Shown here piece by piece: positions 27,701 through 38,700 of a stretch of 64,000 nt of DNA. Position 1 is the first letter of the stretch; each line of letters begins with the position of its first letter. The notes below the pieces were generated by a model. The model saw nothing but the letters and a program-made list of their open reading frames with translations, did no database searches and had not been told where the DNA came from. The stretch spans positions 3,055,745 through 3,119,744 of the forward strand of contig NW_008705562.1 of assembly GCF_000186865.1 (NCBI RefSeq), given 5' to 3'. This stretch comes from Aureococcus anophagefferens. Lineage: Eukaryota; Sar; Pelagophyceae; Pelagomonadales; Pelagomonadaceae. Made by a program: the position numbers and the translations under genes.

Positions 27701-30700
27701 GCGCCGGCCCGACGGCCTCCGCGGCGCCGACGGCGCCCGTCTGCGCCCACCTCGCCTACCCGGAGACGGCCTGCCCCGGCGACGCGGCGCTCCTCGGCTT
27801 CTACGGCAGCAAGAACGCGTGCGCGCGCGCCGCCGCGGGCGAAGCGTCGTGCGGGGGCTTCATCATGTTCGCCGCGGGCTCGGCCTGCTACTGCTGCGCC
27901 GTCGACGCCTTCGCTCCCTCCGCGGCGCCGACGTACCCCATCCCGTCGCCGAACCCGACGCCGCTGACCCTCGCGTGGTCGACGCGGCCGCACAACTGCT
28001 CCGCGACGGGCGCGATGCTCCGCCCCCACAAGGTCTTCGCCGGGGGGCTCTACACGGTCGTCGTCGGCGCGCCGGACGCCGTCGCCTACGACGTGCCCGC
28101 GGGGCTCTCCGTCGCCGACGTCGACGGCGCCGCGGCCGTGCATTTCGAGGGCGAGACGTACCCGCTGATGGCGATCTTCGGCGGCTCGGTGAGCAAGCTC
28201 TGCCCCTTCGACGCCCAGAACGTGACGTGCTTCCCCGGCGCGCTCGCGGCGCCCGTCGGCAACAACGCGGCGCCGTCCGTCGCCGCCGTCGTCGGGACGA
28301 GCTACCACTACGCGTACCGCCCCGGCGCGCCGAACGCCGACGGCGTCTTCTACCGCGCGACGGGCATCTACGGCCTCGCCCCGACGCTCGACGTCGCGAG
28401 CGACGCGTTCGCCGTGTCGTCGGCGCTCTTCGACGGCGCCGTCGGCGACGTCGCGGCGCTGGTCGAGGACGGCGACGACCTCATCGTCGACGGCGTCGCG
28501 CGCGCCTACCTCGTGGGCCTCGGCTGCGCCTACGAGGCCTTCGTCGTGCGCCTCGACGCCGCCGGCGCGCCGGAGGCCTACGCCGTCGTCGCGTCGGCCG
28601 TGGACTGGAACGGCGGGCCGCCGGGGGCCGCGAGCCCGTGCTTCTCCGCGGCGTTTACGGTCGACGGGGACCGCGCGGTCTTCCAATCCGACGACGGCGA
28701 CGGGCTCTTCGAGCTGGCGACGCCGCTCGTCGTCGACGACGCGTGCTGGAACACGGGATCGGGCGGCCACGTCGCCTGCGCCGGCGCGACCGTCGTCAGG
28801 CGGGCCGCCGCGGGGCCCGCGGCCGGCGACGGCTTCGCGTGCGCGGACGCGGCGTCGAACCTCCCGACGACGAACAACCCGACGGCGGCGCCGTCGACGG
28901 CGACGCCGACTACGCTGACGCCCTCGCCGCCGCCCACGCGCGCGCCCTCGTCGCCCCCGACGCCCGGCCAGGGCCTCGACATCGTCACGGAGGTCGTCCC
29001 CTTCGACTGCGGCGCGCACAGCAACCCCATCCAGGTGCTCAAGTTCGCGCTCGCGGACACGAAGCACTACGTCATGGAGCTCAACCTCGACACGGGCGAG
29101 TACGAGGAGCTCTACAACTTCGAGGTCGCCAAGGTCAACGGCTACGCGACCGTCAACGCGGCCGCGGTCTTCGACGCGGGCAACAACTCCTTCTACCCCT
29201 TCGCGAACTTCAACGACGAGCTCTGCGTCTTCAGCGCCAACGCGCGCACCTGCGTCGGCGACTTGAAGGTCTCGTCGGCGAGCTCGGGGGCCATCGTCGG
29301 CGACACCTACTACTACGCGTGCGCGACGTGCGGCGCCGAGAACATCGGGCCCCAGTGGATCTACACCGTCTTCTCCATCGGCCAGCCGGCGCCCGTCTTC
29401 TCGGAGCGGAGCGACCTGATCCTGCGCCTGCGGCGCGAGCTCTGGTACGAGGCGTCGTCCAAGGGCAACATCTACGACTGGGCGTCGCTCGTCGAGGGCG
29501 GCGCGGAGCTCGTCGACGACGACGACGCCTCCGGCAAGTACCTCATCGGCATGAACCCCAAGGTCACGAAGATCGTCGTCGTCAAGATCGACGAGGCGAC
29601 GGGCCAGGCCGGGTCCTACGCCGTCATCCCCGTCGAGACGGACTGGAACGGCCAGACGCCCGTGTCGGGCTGGTCGCGGCGCAACGGCGGCTCGAGCCCG
29701 TTCGGCGCCGCGTTCACCTACCAGACCGACGACTACGACCGCGTCTTCTTCACGTCCAACGACGCCTGGGGCTTGTTCGAGCTCGAGCTGCCCTTCCGCG
29801 TCAACGCGGACTGCTGGAACAGCGGCCTCGACAACTCCGCGCACGTGACCTGCAGGGCAGGACAAGAGAGCGAAATTCCCAACTTCAAAGGCTCCTTTCT
29901 CGGCCGTTTTCCACTCGTTTCGGCTGATTCTTGGACGAGCGATCATCTCTCGGAACGGTCTCGAAGCGTGAATGCTTTCTCCGGGACGCGCGCGCGCGGA
30001 ACACTCACGTTAAAGCGACGTTGAATCACCCTTATGCTGCCCAGGTGACCTGCCACGCGGGCCGCGGGCCCGCGGCGTGGATCACGTACCGCATGAAGTC
30101 CGAGGAGACCTACTACAACGACGGCATGAACTGCCACCCCTACCGCGTCGCCATCGACGAGACCCTCGCGCCCGCGGCGACGTTCCGGCCGACGACCACG
30201 CCCTACCCGAGCCGCGCGCCGTCGACCGCCGCGCCGTCGACGGTCCGGCCGTCGTCCGGCGAGCCGTCGCGGGCGCCGTCGACGGCCGAGCCGTCGGCGT
30301 CGCCGACGACGCTCACGCGGTCCTCGCCCGTGGACGTCGGCAGCGACGACGACGGCGACGACGACGGCGCCGTCGACGGCGACGACGCGGCCGTCGCTCC
30401 GACGCCGTCCCCGACGGCGGCCGTCGTCGCGCCGACGGCGGCGCCCGCGCCCGCGCCGACGTTCCTCGCGAGCGACTGGGACCTCTACGCGCTCGCGAAC
30501 TGCTCGGACCCGACGGCGGCGCCGTCCGTCTTCCCGTCGCCCGCGCCGTCGCCGGGCCCCACGACGGCCGCGCCGTCGCTCCGCCCCACGACGAGCGCGC
30601 CTTCTCTGTGCCCCTCGCTCCACCCGACGCTGACCGTGCCGGATCCGACGCTCGCGCCAGTGTCGAGCGACAGGAGTGTTTTTTCGCGTGAATTTCGCCT

Positions 30701-33700
30701 GAAGATGTGAAGAAATCCGACCCCGTCGCACTTGGTAGGCTCGCGCCCACGCCCGCGCCGAGCCTCGTGCCGACGTACACGCAGCCGCCCTCGCGCGCGC
30801 CGTCGACTTCGTCACCGTCGTTCGGGGACCCCGCGTGCCTGCCGCACCCGCTCGAGCTCAACTTCTCCGCCGCTACGGTCGCGCGAGACGGCAACGCGAC
30901 GGTGTTCCAGGGCGCGGGGCGCTGGGACGATGTGTCCGTGGACGTCGCCGTCGCCGCCGCGGACGGCTCGGAAGTCGCCGCCGGCGTCGTCGACGCCTTC
31001 GCCATTATCGACGTCCCCAAGGGCGGAAGCCAGGCGTTGACGCTCAGCTTCTCGTCGGGCGGCGTGCCCCTCGCGGTGGGCTCGTTGTACCTCACGTTCG
31101 TCGACGTCGACGCGTCGACGGCGGTCTCCGAGGTCGTCTGCGTCGACGGCGCCGACGCCGTCGTCGCCGTCGGCGCCGCGGTCGACGCGACCGCGTCCGC
31201 TTTCGCCTGCGACGGGGGCCCGGGCGCGTCGACGTCGTTCGCGTCGACGGCGCAGGGCTTCGACTGCGACGACCCGTCGGACCCCTACGACCTCGACGGC
31301 GCCGTCGCCTGCGCGGGCTGCTTCGACGGGTCGGCCTGCGGCGCCCTCGGCGACCTCTTCCCCGTCGTGCCGCGCGACCGGAGCGCCATGGTCGCCTTCG
31401 TGACGCCGCGGAGCTCCGTCGACGTCGCGCTGTCGGCGCCGTGCCCGTCCTGCAGCGCCGCCGAGCGCTCCGCGACGCGCGCCTTCCGCGTCGCCGGCGG
31501 CTCGTCGCTCTCGGGCTGCGCGCCGTCCGCGGCGCCGACGACGTCGACGGCGCCGCCCTCCGGTGGGCCGACGCCGTCGCCGTCGACGCTGCCCCCGTCG
31601 TCGTCCGCGCCCTCCCTCCGACCGTCGCCGCTCCCGACGGCCGCGCCGACGCCCGAGTGCCCGGCGGGCGCGTGCCTCTACGCCGTCGTCGTCGACGCGG
31701 ACGCGTTCGAGGACGCGGGCGTCGCCATGAGCCTCTGGGTCGACCACTACCTCGACGGCGCGCCGACGCCCAGGGGCGAGGCGCTCGTCGACGTCGCCGT
31801 GCCGGCGACGGACACGACCCACGTCTGCCTCGCGGACGGCTGCTTCACGGCGCGCTTCGACTTCTCGCGAAAAACTCCAGCGGGCCTCGCCTTCGAGGTC
31901 CGCTCGTCGGGCCGCGACCTCGTGCAGAAGCTCAAGGCCGCGAACGCGTCGACGATCCAGCGCTACTACTTTTGCGTCGAGAGCTGCCAGGTCGAGGCCT
32001 ACCCGACGGCCGCGCCGACCTACACCGCGGCGCCGTCGCGCGCGCCGTCCGCGTCGCCGACGACGGCGCCGCCGTCGTCGCGTCCGTCCTTCGCGCCGTC
32101 GCCCGCGCCGTCGCCCGCGCCGCTGCCCGCGCCGACGGTGCCGCCGTCGCCGTCGCCGTCCTTTTTGCCGACGCCCTACCCGTCGCCGGAATGCGCCCCG
32201 CCGTCGAACACGTTCGCGGCGGAGTTCCTGCCGTCCGGCGCGGCCTGGGCCAACGTCACGGCGTCCGTCTACGTCGGCTCCTGGGACGACGAGCGCGACG
32301 AGGCCGCGAACCCGCTCATCACGCGGCTCTCGCACCCGTTCCCCAACGTCGACTATTTGTGCATCGTGTCCGGGTGCTACACGCTCGTCTTCGAGATCGA
32401 CGGCGCCGCCGAGGGCCTGTCGTTCACGATCTCGTCGGAGAGCGACTTCGAGCACATCAGCCTCGACGGGACCCAAGGCACGGAGGTGACGGCGATCGGC
32501 ACGAACCTCCTCGCGCTCTGCGCCGACGGCCCCATCTTCGACCACTCGCCGTCGTCCGCGCCGACGGTCACCACACCGCCGTCGTTCGCGCCGATCCCCC
32601 GGGCGACGTTCCCGCCGCTCCCCGCGCCGTCGCCGCCGCCGACCTACGACCCGACGCGCGCGCCGACGGCCGAGGTCCCGCCGCCGCCGACGGCGCCGCC
32701 GTCCGCGGCGCCGACGCTCGCCGCGGACTGCCGCAACGTCGTCCGCCTGAACTTCGCGGGCGCGGACGTCGCCCTGAGCAACCTCGACGGGTCGAACCCC
32801 TTCTTCCCCGCGGAGCTCCGGCTCGCGAACGTCGGTATACGCGCGAACGGCCGGCCCTTCGACGTCGTCGTCGCCGTCGAGGGTTCCTACGGCGGCGTCG
32901 GCGGCGTCGACGGCGACTTCCTGACGCTGACGGTGGACCGGGGCGCGTCGACGACGTTCGCCGTGCGCTTCGAGGATTCGGCCACGGGCAACCCCGCGGA
33001 CGTGCACCCGCTCTACGTGACGCTCGTCGACGTCGACGGCCTCGGCGACGTCTCCGAGGCCGCGTGCCTCGAGGCCGCGGACTTCGACGGCTACGTCTTA
33101 GGCGACGACGTCGCCGCGACGTCGACGAAGACGACGTGCGACGGCCTCGCCGCGGGCGCGTCGACGACGTTCGCGTCGACGGCCGACGGCTACGGCTGCG
33201 ACGACCCGTCGGACGCCTTCGACCTGGGGGTCGTCACCTGCGAGGCCTGCTACGGCGTCGATGCCTGCGCGTCGTCCCAGGCGGCGGGCTTCCCCGTGGA
33301 CCAAGCCGCGCGCGCGGTCATGTGGGCCTTCACCGCGCCGCGGTCGTCCTTCGACGTCGTCCTCTCGGCGCCCTGCCCGGGCTGCGCGGCCTCGTCGGCG
33401 ACGCGGACGTTCAAGCTCGCCGGCGCGTCGTCGCTGGCGCCCTGCCTCTCCGGGCCGTCGGCCGCGCCGTCGGGGGGACCGGCGCCCGCGCCCTCGTCGT
33501 CTCCCGTCGTCGCGCCGACGCCGCGGCCCACGCCCGCGCCGACGGCCACACCCGGCGACCCGACCGCGGCCCCGATCTTGCCGTCCCCGCGCCCGTCGTC
33601 GGCGGCGCCGTCGGCGCACCCCGCGCCGGCGCCCACGGACGTTCCGTCGCTCGCGCCGACGCCCGCGCCGACGGCGCTGCCCGCGCCGGGCCCCTCGACG

Positions 33701-34294
33701 CCCCCGACGCCGGCGCCGTCGCTGGCCTGCGACGCGTGCCGCGTGTCGCTCCGCTTCTCGCCCGACGCGGACGCGTGGGCCGGCGTCGCCGCGACGCTCG
33801 AGACCGCCGCCGGCGAGGCCGTCTTCGCCGTCGACGGCGACCGCGCGGACCTGCTCTGGACCTGCGTCGACGCCGACGGCTGCTACTCGTTCTTCTTCGA
33901 GGCCGACGAGCCCGCGCCGGGCAGCGCGCTCATCCTCGAGTCGTCCGAGGGCGTCACGTTTGCCGTCCTCGGCGACGGGACGTCGGACCGCTACGACTTC
34001 TGCATGGACGGCTGCGCCTTCGACCACGCGCCGACGCCCGCGCCGTCGGCGGTTCCGTCGCCCGCGCCGTCGGACTACTGGGCGACCTGCCAGGACGCGG
34101 CCTACGAGATCCACGTCGCCGGGCGCGTCTCCGGGAACAATCTCGGCGGAATCGGGCCCGACGGCGGCGACCCGGTGCTGCGGTATGCTTCCGTGACCGA
34201 GAAGGACGGGCGTGACGTCGACCTCGTCGTGAGCGTCGCCGAGGGTTACGACTACGCCGCCGCCGACAATTTCGCTACTTACCATGCCATGTGA
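21796..34294 (+). CDS. Giant secreted modular surface protein (~4,000 residues, four exons)
   Basis: Exons 21796-24801, 25013-29844, 30045-30649 and 30739-34294; all junctions keep frame and total 12,000 nt once a 1-nt deletion at about 26592 is allowed for. MLALLLLLRAAAA is a signal peptide. Recurring modules are joined by 'APTxAPS' linkers. They are: (a) a ~110-residue FLPSG..W...SVYWGTWD...CYTLVFE domain (near 23040, 26335, 27185, 32190, with diverged copies near 22310 and 31660); (b) a small Cys-rich domain with GCWCC (22740, 26850, 27740); (c) three ~280-residue kelch-like domains (23430, 27980, 28990); (d) seven VCBS/FG-GAP blades with DVDGDGD calcium loops (24760-26150); (e) a ~230-residue Cys-containing domain (30850, 32740, cut copy at 34085). 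It is an adhesion or wall protein by architecture. The 3' end looks truncated. Confidence 0.8.
24802..25012 (+). mobile_element. Introner C: family-2 transposon acting as an intron
   Basis: A 211-bp intron bounded by near-identical target copies GTCACCGA (24802-24809) and GTCACGGA (25013-25020). The transposon ends are CTGTGTGCAAATC and its exact complement GATTTGCACACAG. The donor GT comes from the target copy and the acceptor CACACAG from the element. The exons rejoin in phase 0 within a VCBS blade (DFV then VTEES). Its centre (TTCGGCTGATTTTTGGACGA) is related to family 1 although the termini differ. Confidence 0.9.
26330..27570 (+). repeat. Near-identical internal duplication in the surface gene
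   Basis: About 389 bp at 26330-26718 recur at 27181-27570, offset 851 then 852 bp, with only scattered mismatches. They encode module (a) plus its QHLSLDGSDGTETMTINGTQ tail. The 1-nt change of offset marks the frameshift in the first copy. Confidence 0.85.
26592..26593 (+). other. Single-base deletion (frameshift) in the surface gene
   Basis: The first duplicate reads TCCGAAGCGAC where the second (near 27441) reads TCCGAAAGCGAC. The missing A shifts the frame and creates a stop at 26609-26611. Downstream coding continues undamaged for kilobases, so an assembly error or very recent mutation is likelier than an old pseudogene. Confidence 0.85.
29845..30044 (+). mobile_element. Introner B: family-1 transposon acting as an intron
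   Basis: A 200-bp intron. The target duplication GTGACCTG (followed by C in both copies) lies at 29845-29852 and 30045-30052. The element body starts CAGGGCAGG and ends CTGCCCAG. The GT donor is supplied by the target copy, the AG by the element. The phase 0 join gives ..AHVTC then HAGR... The core, AATTCCCAACTTCAAAGGCT and TCGTTTCGGCTGATTCTTGG, matches introners A and D. Confidence 0.92.
30650..30738 (+). mobile_element. Intron F: 89-bp GC-AG intron with target duplication, third type
   Basis: Bounded by GCTCGCGCC at 30650-30658 and again at 30739-30747. Removing one copy plus the 80-81 bp between them joins PDP-T-LAP-TPAPS in phase 2. The donor is GC, the acceptor TTGGTAG. The termini are not clear inverted repeats and the interior does not match families 1 or 2, so it is either a third element or an old, decayed one. 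Confidence 0.7.
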
Positions 34295-34322
34295 AGCGGG
34301 ATGGTAGTCTCATGTCCCGGCA
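34295..34322. other. Short spacer between two truncated-looking genes
   Basis: Just after the surface gene stop; a 12-bp palindrome GGCACTAGTGCC (34319-34330) spans its edge and the opposing stop. Both flanking genes look cut, so a rearrangement or misjoin is possible. Confidence 0.4.
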
Positions 34323-35145
34323 CTAGTGCCCGGCGGCCGGACCACGGTTGTGGCACTCGCCGAGCCGGAAGCCCCGGACGTAGAGCGCGAGATGCGGGAC
34401 GCTGCACTCCGCGAGGTCGTCGTCGTGGGCGGCGCAGAAGTCGTAGACGGCCTTGGAGTCGCCATAGTTCGGCTGGGTGTCGGAGTAGACGCCGTCCCAA
34501 TACTCGCCGGCGCTCGTCATCGAGGTCGAGCTCCCGACGAGGTCGTCGAGCGCGCCGTCGCCGAAGACGGCGCAGACGCGCCTCGCGCCCGACGGCGCTT
34601 CGAAGGCCTCGAGGCAGGCCAGGAGCGCCTGCGCGTACATCGTGCCGCCGACGGCGTTCGCGCGGTAGTCGCGGTGCAGCTCGAGGAGGGCGTCCTCGAC
34701 GCCGCGCAGCGCGTCGCGCTTGCGGACGCGCGACCACGCGGCGCGCGCGACGCGGAGCGACGCGCCGGGCGCGAGCCGCGCCGCGACGTCCGCGACGAAC
34801 GCGTTGACGCCGTGGACCAAGGCACACGCCCGTCACGGTGTGCGTCTCCTTGAGGTCGTAGGCGATCCACTGGTCGGTCGTCTGCCTGGCGTACCAGCCC
34901 CCGTCCTCATCGTACTCACCGTCGAGCGTGTTCCTGCAGTTGTACTCATCTGCGTACTGCGACGAGACCGAGCACGCGTCCGCGTCCGGGAGCAGCTCGC
35001 AGCACCTGGCTCGGCTCGCCAAGGAACCCCCCTGGGGGATAAGCGGGGGGAGGAACTCGCACTGATCCGAGACGCCCTCGGCGAAGAGCGCGGCGCGGAA
35101 GCCGACGATGAGGGCGATCATGGCGCTCATGGTGGCGATCTTCAT
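34323..35145 (-). pseudogene. Discoidin-like / vWA-like secreted protein, frame-broken
   Basis: From the ATG at 35145: KIATMSAMIALIVGFRAALFAEG is a signal peptide; a Cys-containing stretch (CEFLPPLIPQGG...CCELLPDADACSVSSQYA) precedes the start of an F5/8 type C (discoidin) domain with NTLDG and DQWIAYDLKETHTVTGV. There the frame breaks (about 34820-34840). The other frame continues as the second half of a von Willebrand A-like domain (VNAFVADVAARLAPGASLRV, GGTMYAQALLACLEAF, RRVCAVFGDGA) to a stop at 34323. The rest of discoidin and the metal-site half of vWA are missing, so this is an internal deletion, a missed intron or a misjoin. It is related in style to the extracellular proteins nearby. 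Confidence 0.55.
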
Positions 35146-35744
35146 GGCCTGGGAAGATGCGAGGGGGGTCGCCGAGACGCCCGGGCGGCGACCGAGCGCG
35201 CGAAACCGAGGCCCCCGGCGCTCCGACCTTTTCGGCGGGCGACGGCGTTCGGCGCTCGCCCCGGGCCCCGAGACGTTCGGTCGATGGGTACTCCCGGAGC
35301 GTTTGGGACTTCGGAGGGGGGGGGCGGGGCTCGAGCGCGTCCAGAGGCGCCGCGGCGCGCGACGTCTAGAGTTTCGATTATGGCTTGAATTTTGTGACGA
35401 CCGCCTACCCGCGCCCACCTTGGGCCCGGGCGGGCGCGGGCACTGGGGGGGGGCACTAAAGCCGCCGCGGCACCGGACCCCGGGGTCGCTCCTCTTGAGG
35501 GGCCGGGATCGTCCCTGTTGCAGGGGCACCAGACGTCCCTGGCGCGGAGCTTGGCTCCTGACGCGGCCCGCGGAGATGAATCTCGCCGCATCGGACGATC
35601 GGCTGACGCCCGGTGCGCACCGGTGCGCCGGCCTGCCCTGGTGCGGTCGAGCCGCTGCTTATGCATCGACTTCTCGTTCTCGAGGCTCCCGGCGCTTGCC
35701 TCGATCCCTCCCCCCCCGGAAAAAAGAAGCCCCCCCCCCCCCCT
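35146..35744. other. 599-bp intergenic region rich in G/C homopolymers
   Basis: No gene recognised. It contains runs of G near 35318 and 35445 and a run of 14 or so C near 35735, plus short inverted motifs (GGTGCGCACCGGTGCGCC at about 35610). Open frames crossing it have no protein character. Homopolymers of this kind are prone to assembly error. Confidence 0.5.
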
Positions 35745-38700
35745 TCACTTGAGTCCCCCGGCGACGTGGCCGTCCCAGGGCCGGGAGACGTTGTTGAGCG
35801 CGTAGGCGGACTCGTCGACGCCGATGTGCGCGAGCGTGACGCGGGGCAGGTAGGCGACGCGGAGGCCGGCGTCGCGCGCCTTGAGGGAGAAGGACCGCTC
35901 GAACTCGGCGTCGTCCGGGTCGAAGACCGGCGCCTCGCCGAGGACGTCGAAAAAGGCGCAGGCGAGCGCGCGGAGGTCCCAGAGCGCCGGGTTCAGCGTG
36001 AAGCCCGGCCAGTACGTGAACGCGTGGCCGGGCTCGACGGTGCCGAAGTCGTGGAGCCGGTAGGCCACGCCGCCCGGCGTGGCCCGGGGCCAGCCCGCGG
36101 CGCCGACCGCGTCGCACCCGTCCCGCGCCGCGTAGGCGCACGCCCGGCTCGACTGGTCGTTGAGGAGCACCTGGACGAGGGGCTCGGCCGCGGCCTCGAG
36201 CACGGCGAGGGCGTCGCCCACAACGTCGCGCGGTGCCGCGCCGTCGACCGCGAGCCAGTCGTCCTCGAGGTAGAGGAGGTACGGCGTCTCGACGACGCGG
36301 AGGAGCGCGTTCATGCTCCGCGCGTGGCCCTTGTGCGCGGGGCTCTTGTAGAGAAAGTCGAAGGCCGGGAACGCCGCGGCCATGGCCGCGCGGTCCTCCG
36401 GCGACGACGCGTCGTCGACGACGACGACGCGGCAGACCGCGCCGTGGCGCGCGACGTCGCCGACGGCGAGCGCGCGCGCGAGGCCGCGCATCGTCGCCTC
36501 GAAGTGGCGGCGGCGCTTGCAGGTCGTGACGCCGATCGTCACGTTGCAGCCCCGCGGCGCGCCGGGCGGCGGCGGCGGCGCGCCCCAGCCCCGGCGCGCG
36601 CCGGCGCCGCCGCGCGCGCACCGGCCCGCGCCCGCGGCGGCCTCGGGCCCGCGGCGCCTCGCGGCCGCGACGGCGTCGCGCGCGAAGCGCGCCGCGAGCC
36701 AGGGCGCGCCGCCGTGGCCCGGGAAGCGGCGCTTGAGCTCCGCGGCGACCTGGTCGACCGCGCCGTCGTCGAGGCCCCGGCGGAGCGCGAACCACGCGGC
36801 CGCCTGGTGGAGGTCGTCGCCCTCGCGGACGTCGACGGCCGCCGCGGCGCCGCCGGGGAGGGAGAAGGGCGCGGCGCCGAGGGACCGGGACCCGCCGCCG
36901 TTGGCGCCGTGCTGGAGCAGCGCCGCGAGCCAGCGCCGCTTCACGTCCTCGGCGCCGATGTGGTCGCCGAGCGATTCCGCGACGGCCGCGGGGTCCTCGC
37001 CGTCGCGCACGGCGACGAGGTAGTGGGTCTCGACGCCCGTCTTGGGGTCCGGGTGGTTGAGCTTGACGGCGTAGGCGCAGCGGGACACGTCCGGCGCCGC
37101 GACGGCCCCGCCCGGCGCGAGCTCCCACCCGAAGTCCCGCGGCGCGTAGCCCGGGGCGCCGGCGGCGGCGAGGGCCTCGCGCGCGAAGATCGCGCGGCGG
37201 CCGGGGCCCGCCGGCCGCGGCGCCGCCGCGACGTGCGCGAGGAACGCCTCCCACTCGCGCGTGACGCCGTCGTTCTCGTAGAGGACGCCGCGGCGCTCGA
37301 GGATCCGCGCGCGGATTTGCGCGGAGTCGAATTTCGCGACGCGCACCGCGGCGGCGACGAAGGCCTCGGGCGTCTGCGTCACGCAGGCGGGGCAGGGGTC
37401 GCCCATGAGCTCGTACATGCCGCGCGTGAGCTGCAGCACGGACGTCCGCGGCTCGAGGAGCACGATCGGCGTGCCCGTGGACAGGATCTCGAGCGACGAC
37501 CGGCCGCCGCCGACGGGGAAGGGGTCGAGGACGACGTCCGCGAGCTGCGCGAGCTTGACGAACTCGCGGAAGTCGAGGCGCCGGAAGAAGACGACGCGCG
37601 CGCGGACGTCCTCGGGGATGGACCGCGCCCACCGGTCCGCGAGCGCGGCCGTCCACTCGCCGAGCTGCGCCTCGGGCATGGCGACGAGCGCGTCGCCGTC
37701 CTCTCGTAAAACGCCGGCGATGAGGGCGTCGAAGTCCGGGTGGAGCTTGTAGAGCGTCTGGGGCACGAGGTAGAGCCTCCGCCGCGGCGCGGCGATGACG
37801 TCCGCGATCTCCAGGTCCGGGTCCGGGTCCACGGGCCAAGGGAAGCGCGTCGTCAGGCCCTCCATGAGCCAGAGCGTCTCGCTGTAGTCGTCCTGGCCGC
37901 CGGCGGCGTCGCCCCGGGCCTCGAAGAGCTCCGACGACACGAAGTAGTCGACGCCGCCGGCGGCGCCGGCCGCGCCCGCGGCCTCGCCGTCGGACCGCGC
38001 GACGCCCGACGTGACGGCGTGGCCCCAGAAGAGCGCGCTGCGCCGCGCGAGGCGCGCAAAGGTCAGGAAGTAGGTCATCGTGTTCATGCCGACCTCGCAG
38101 AACACGAGCACGTCGAGCTCGAGCGCCGCGACGGCGCGCCGCGCGGCGTCGAGCGAGCCCGCGGGGACGCGCGCGTAGACGTCGGCGGCGCCCCGGAGCT
38201 TCGCCGTGAGCTCGTCCTCGGGCTCGCCGGCGACGTGGAGCACGGCGACGGTGAACCGGGACCGGTCGAGCGTCTCGACGACGCCCGCGGTCAGCAGGCC
38301 GACGCTGTGCGTGAAGAAGAAGGCCGACAGGAAGCCGACGCGGAGCTTGCCCGGCGCCCGCGGCGCGTCGAGGAAGGGCGCGCGCCAGGCGAGGTCGCTT
38401 CGCGCGCCGCGCCAGTAGACGCGCGCGAGGAGCCGCCGCGGCGGCCTGGGCAGGAAACGGGTGATTCAACGTCGCGTCAACGTGAGTGTTCCGCGCGCGC
38501 GCGTTCCATAAAAAGCATCCACGCTTCGAGACCGCTCCGAGAGATGATCGCTCGTCCTAAAATCAGCCGAAACGAGTGGAAAACGGCCGAGATCGGAGCC
38601 TTTGAAATCGGGAATTTCGCGCCCTTTTCCTGCTCTGGCGGCGGCAGGTCCGCGTAGCCGACGTACTCGAGGTAGTAGCCCAGCGCCCCGGAGCCCGTGC

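Noticed and set aside
29931..30044. Coding continuation through introner B (open frame starts inside the element)
   Set aside because: The open reading is by chance; target duplication and exact frame restoration show it is removed.
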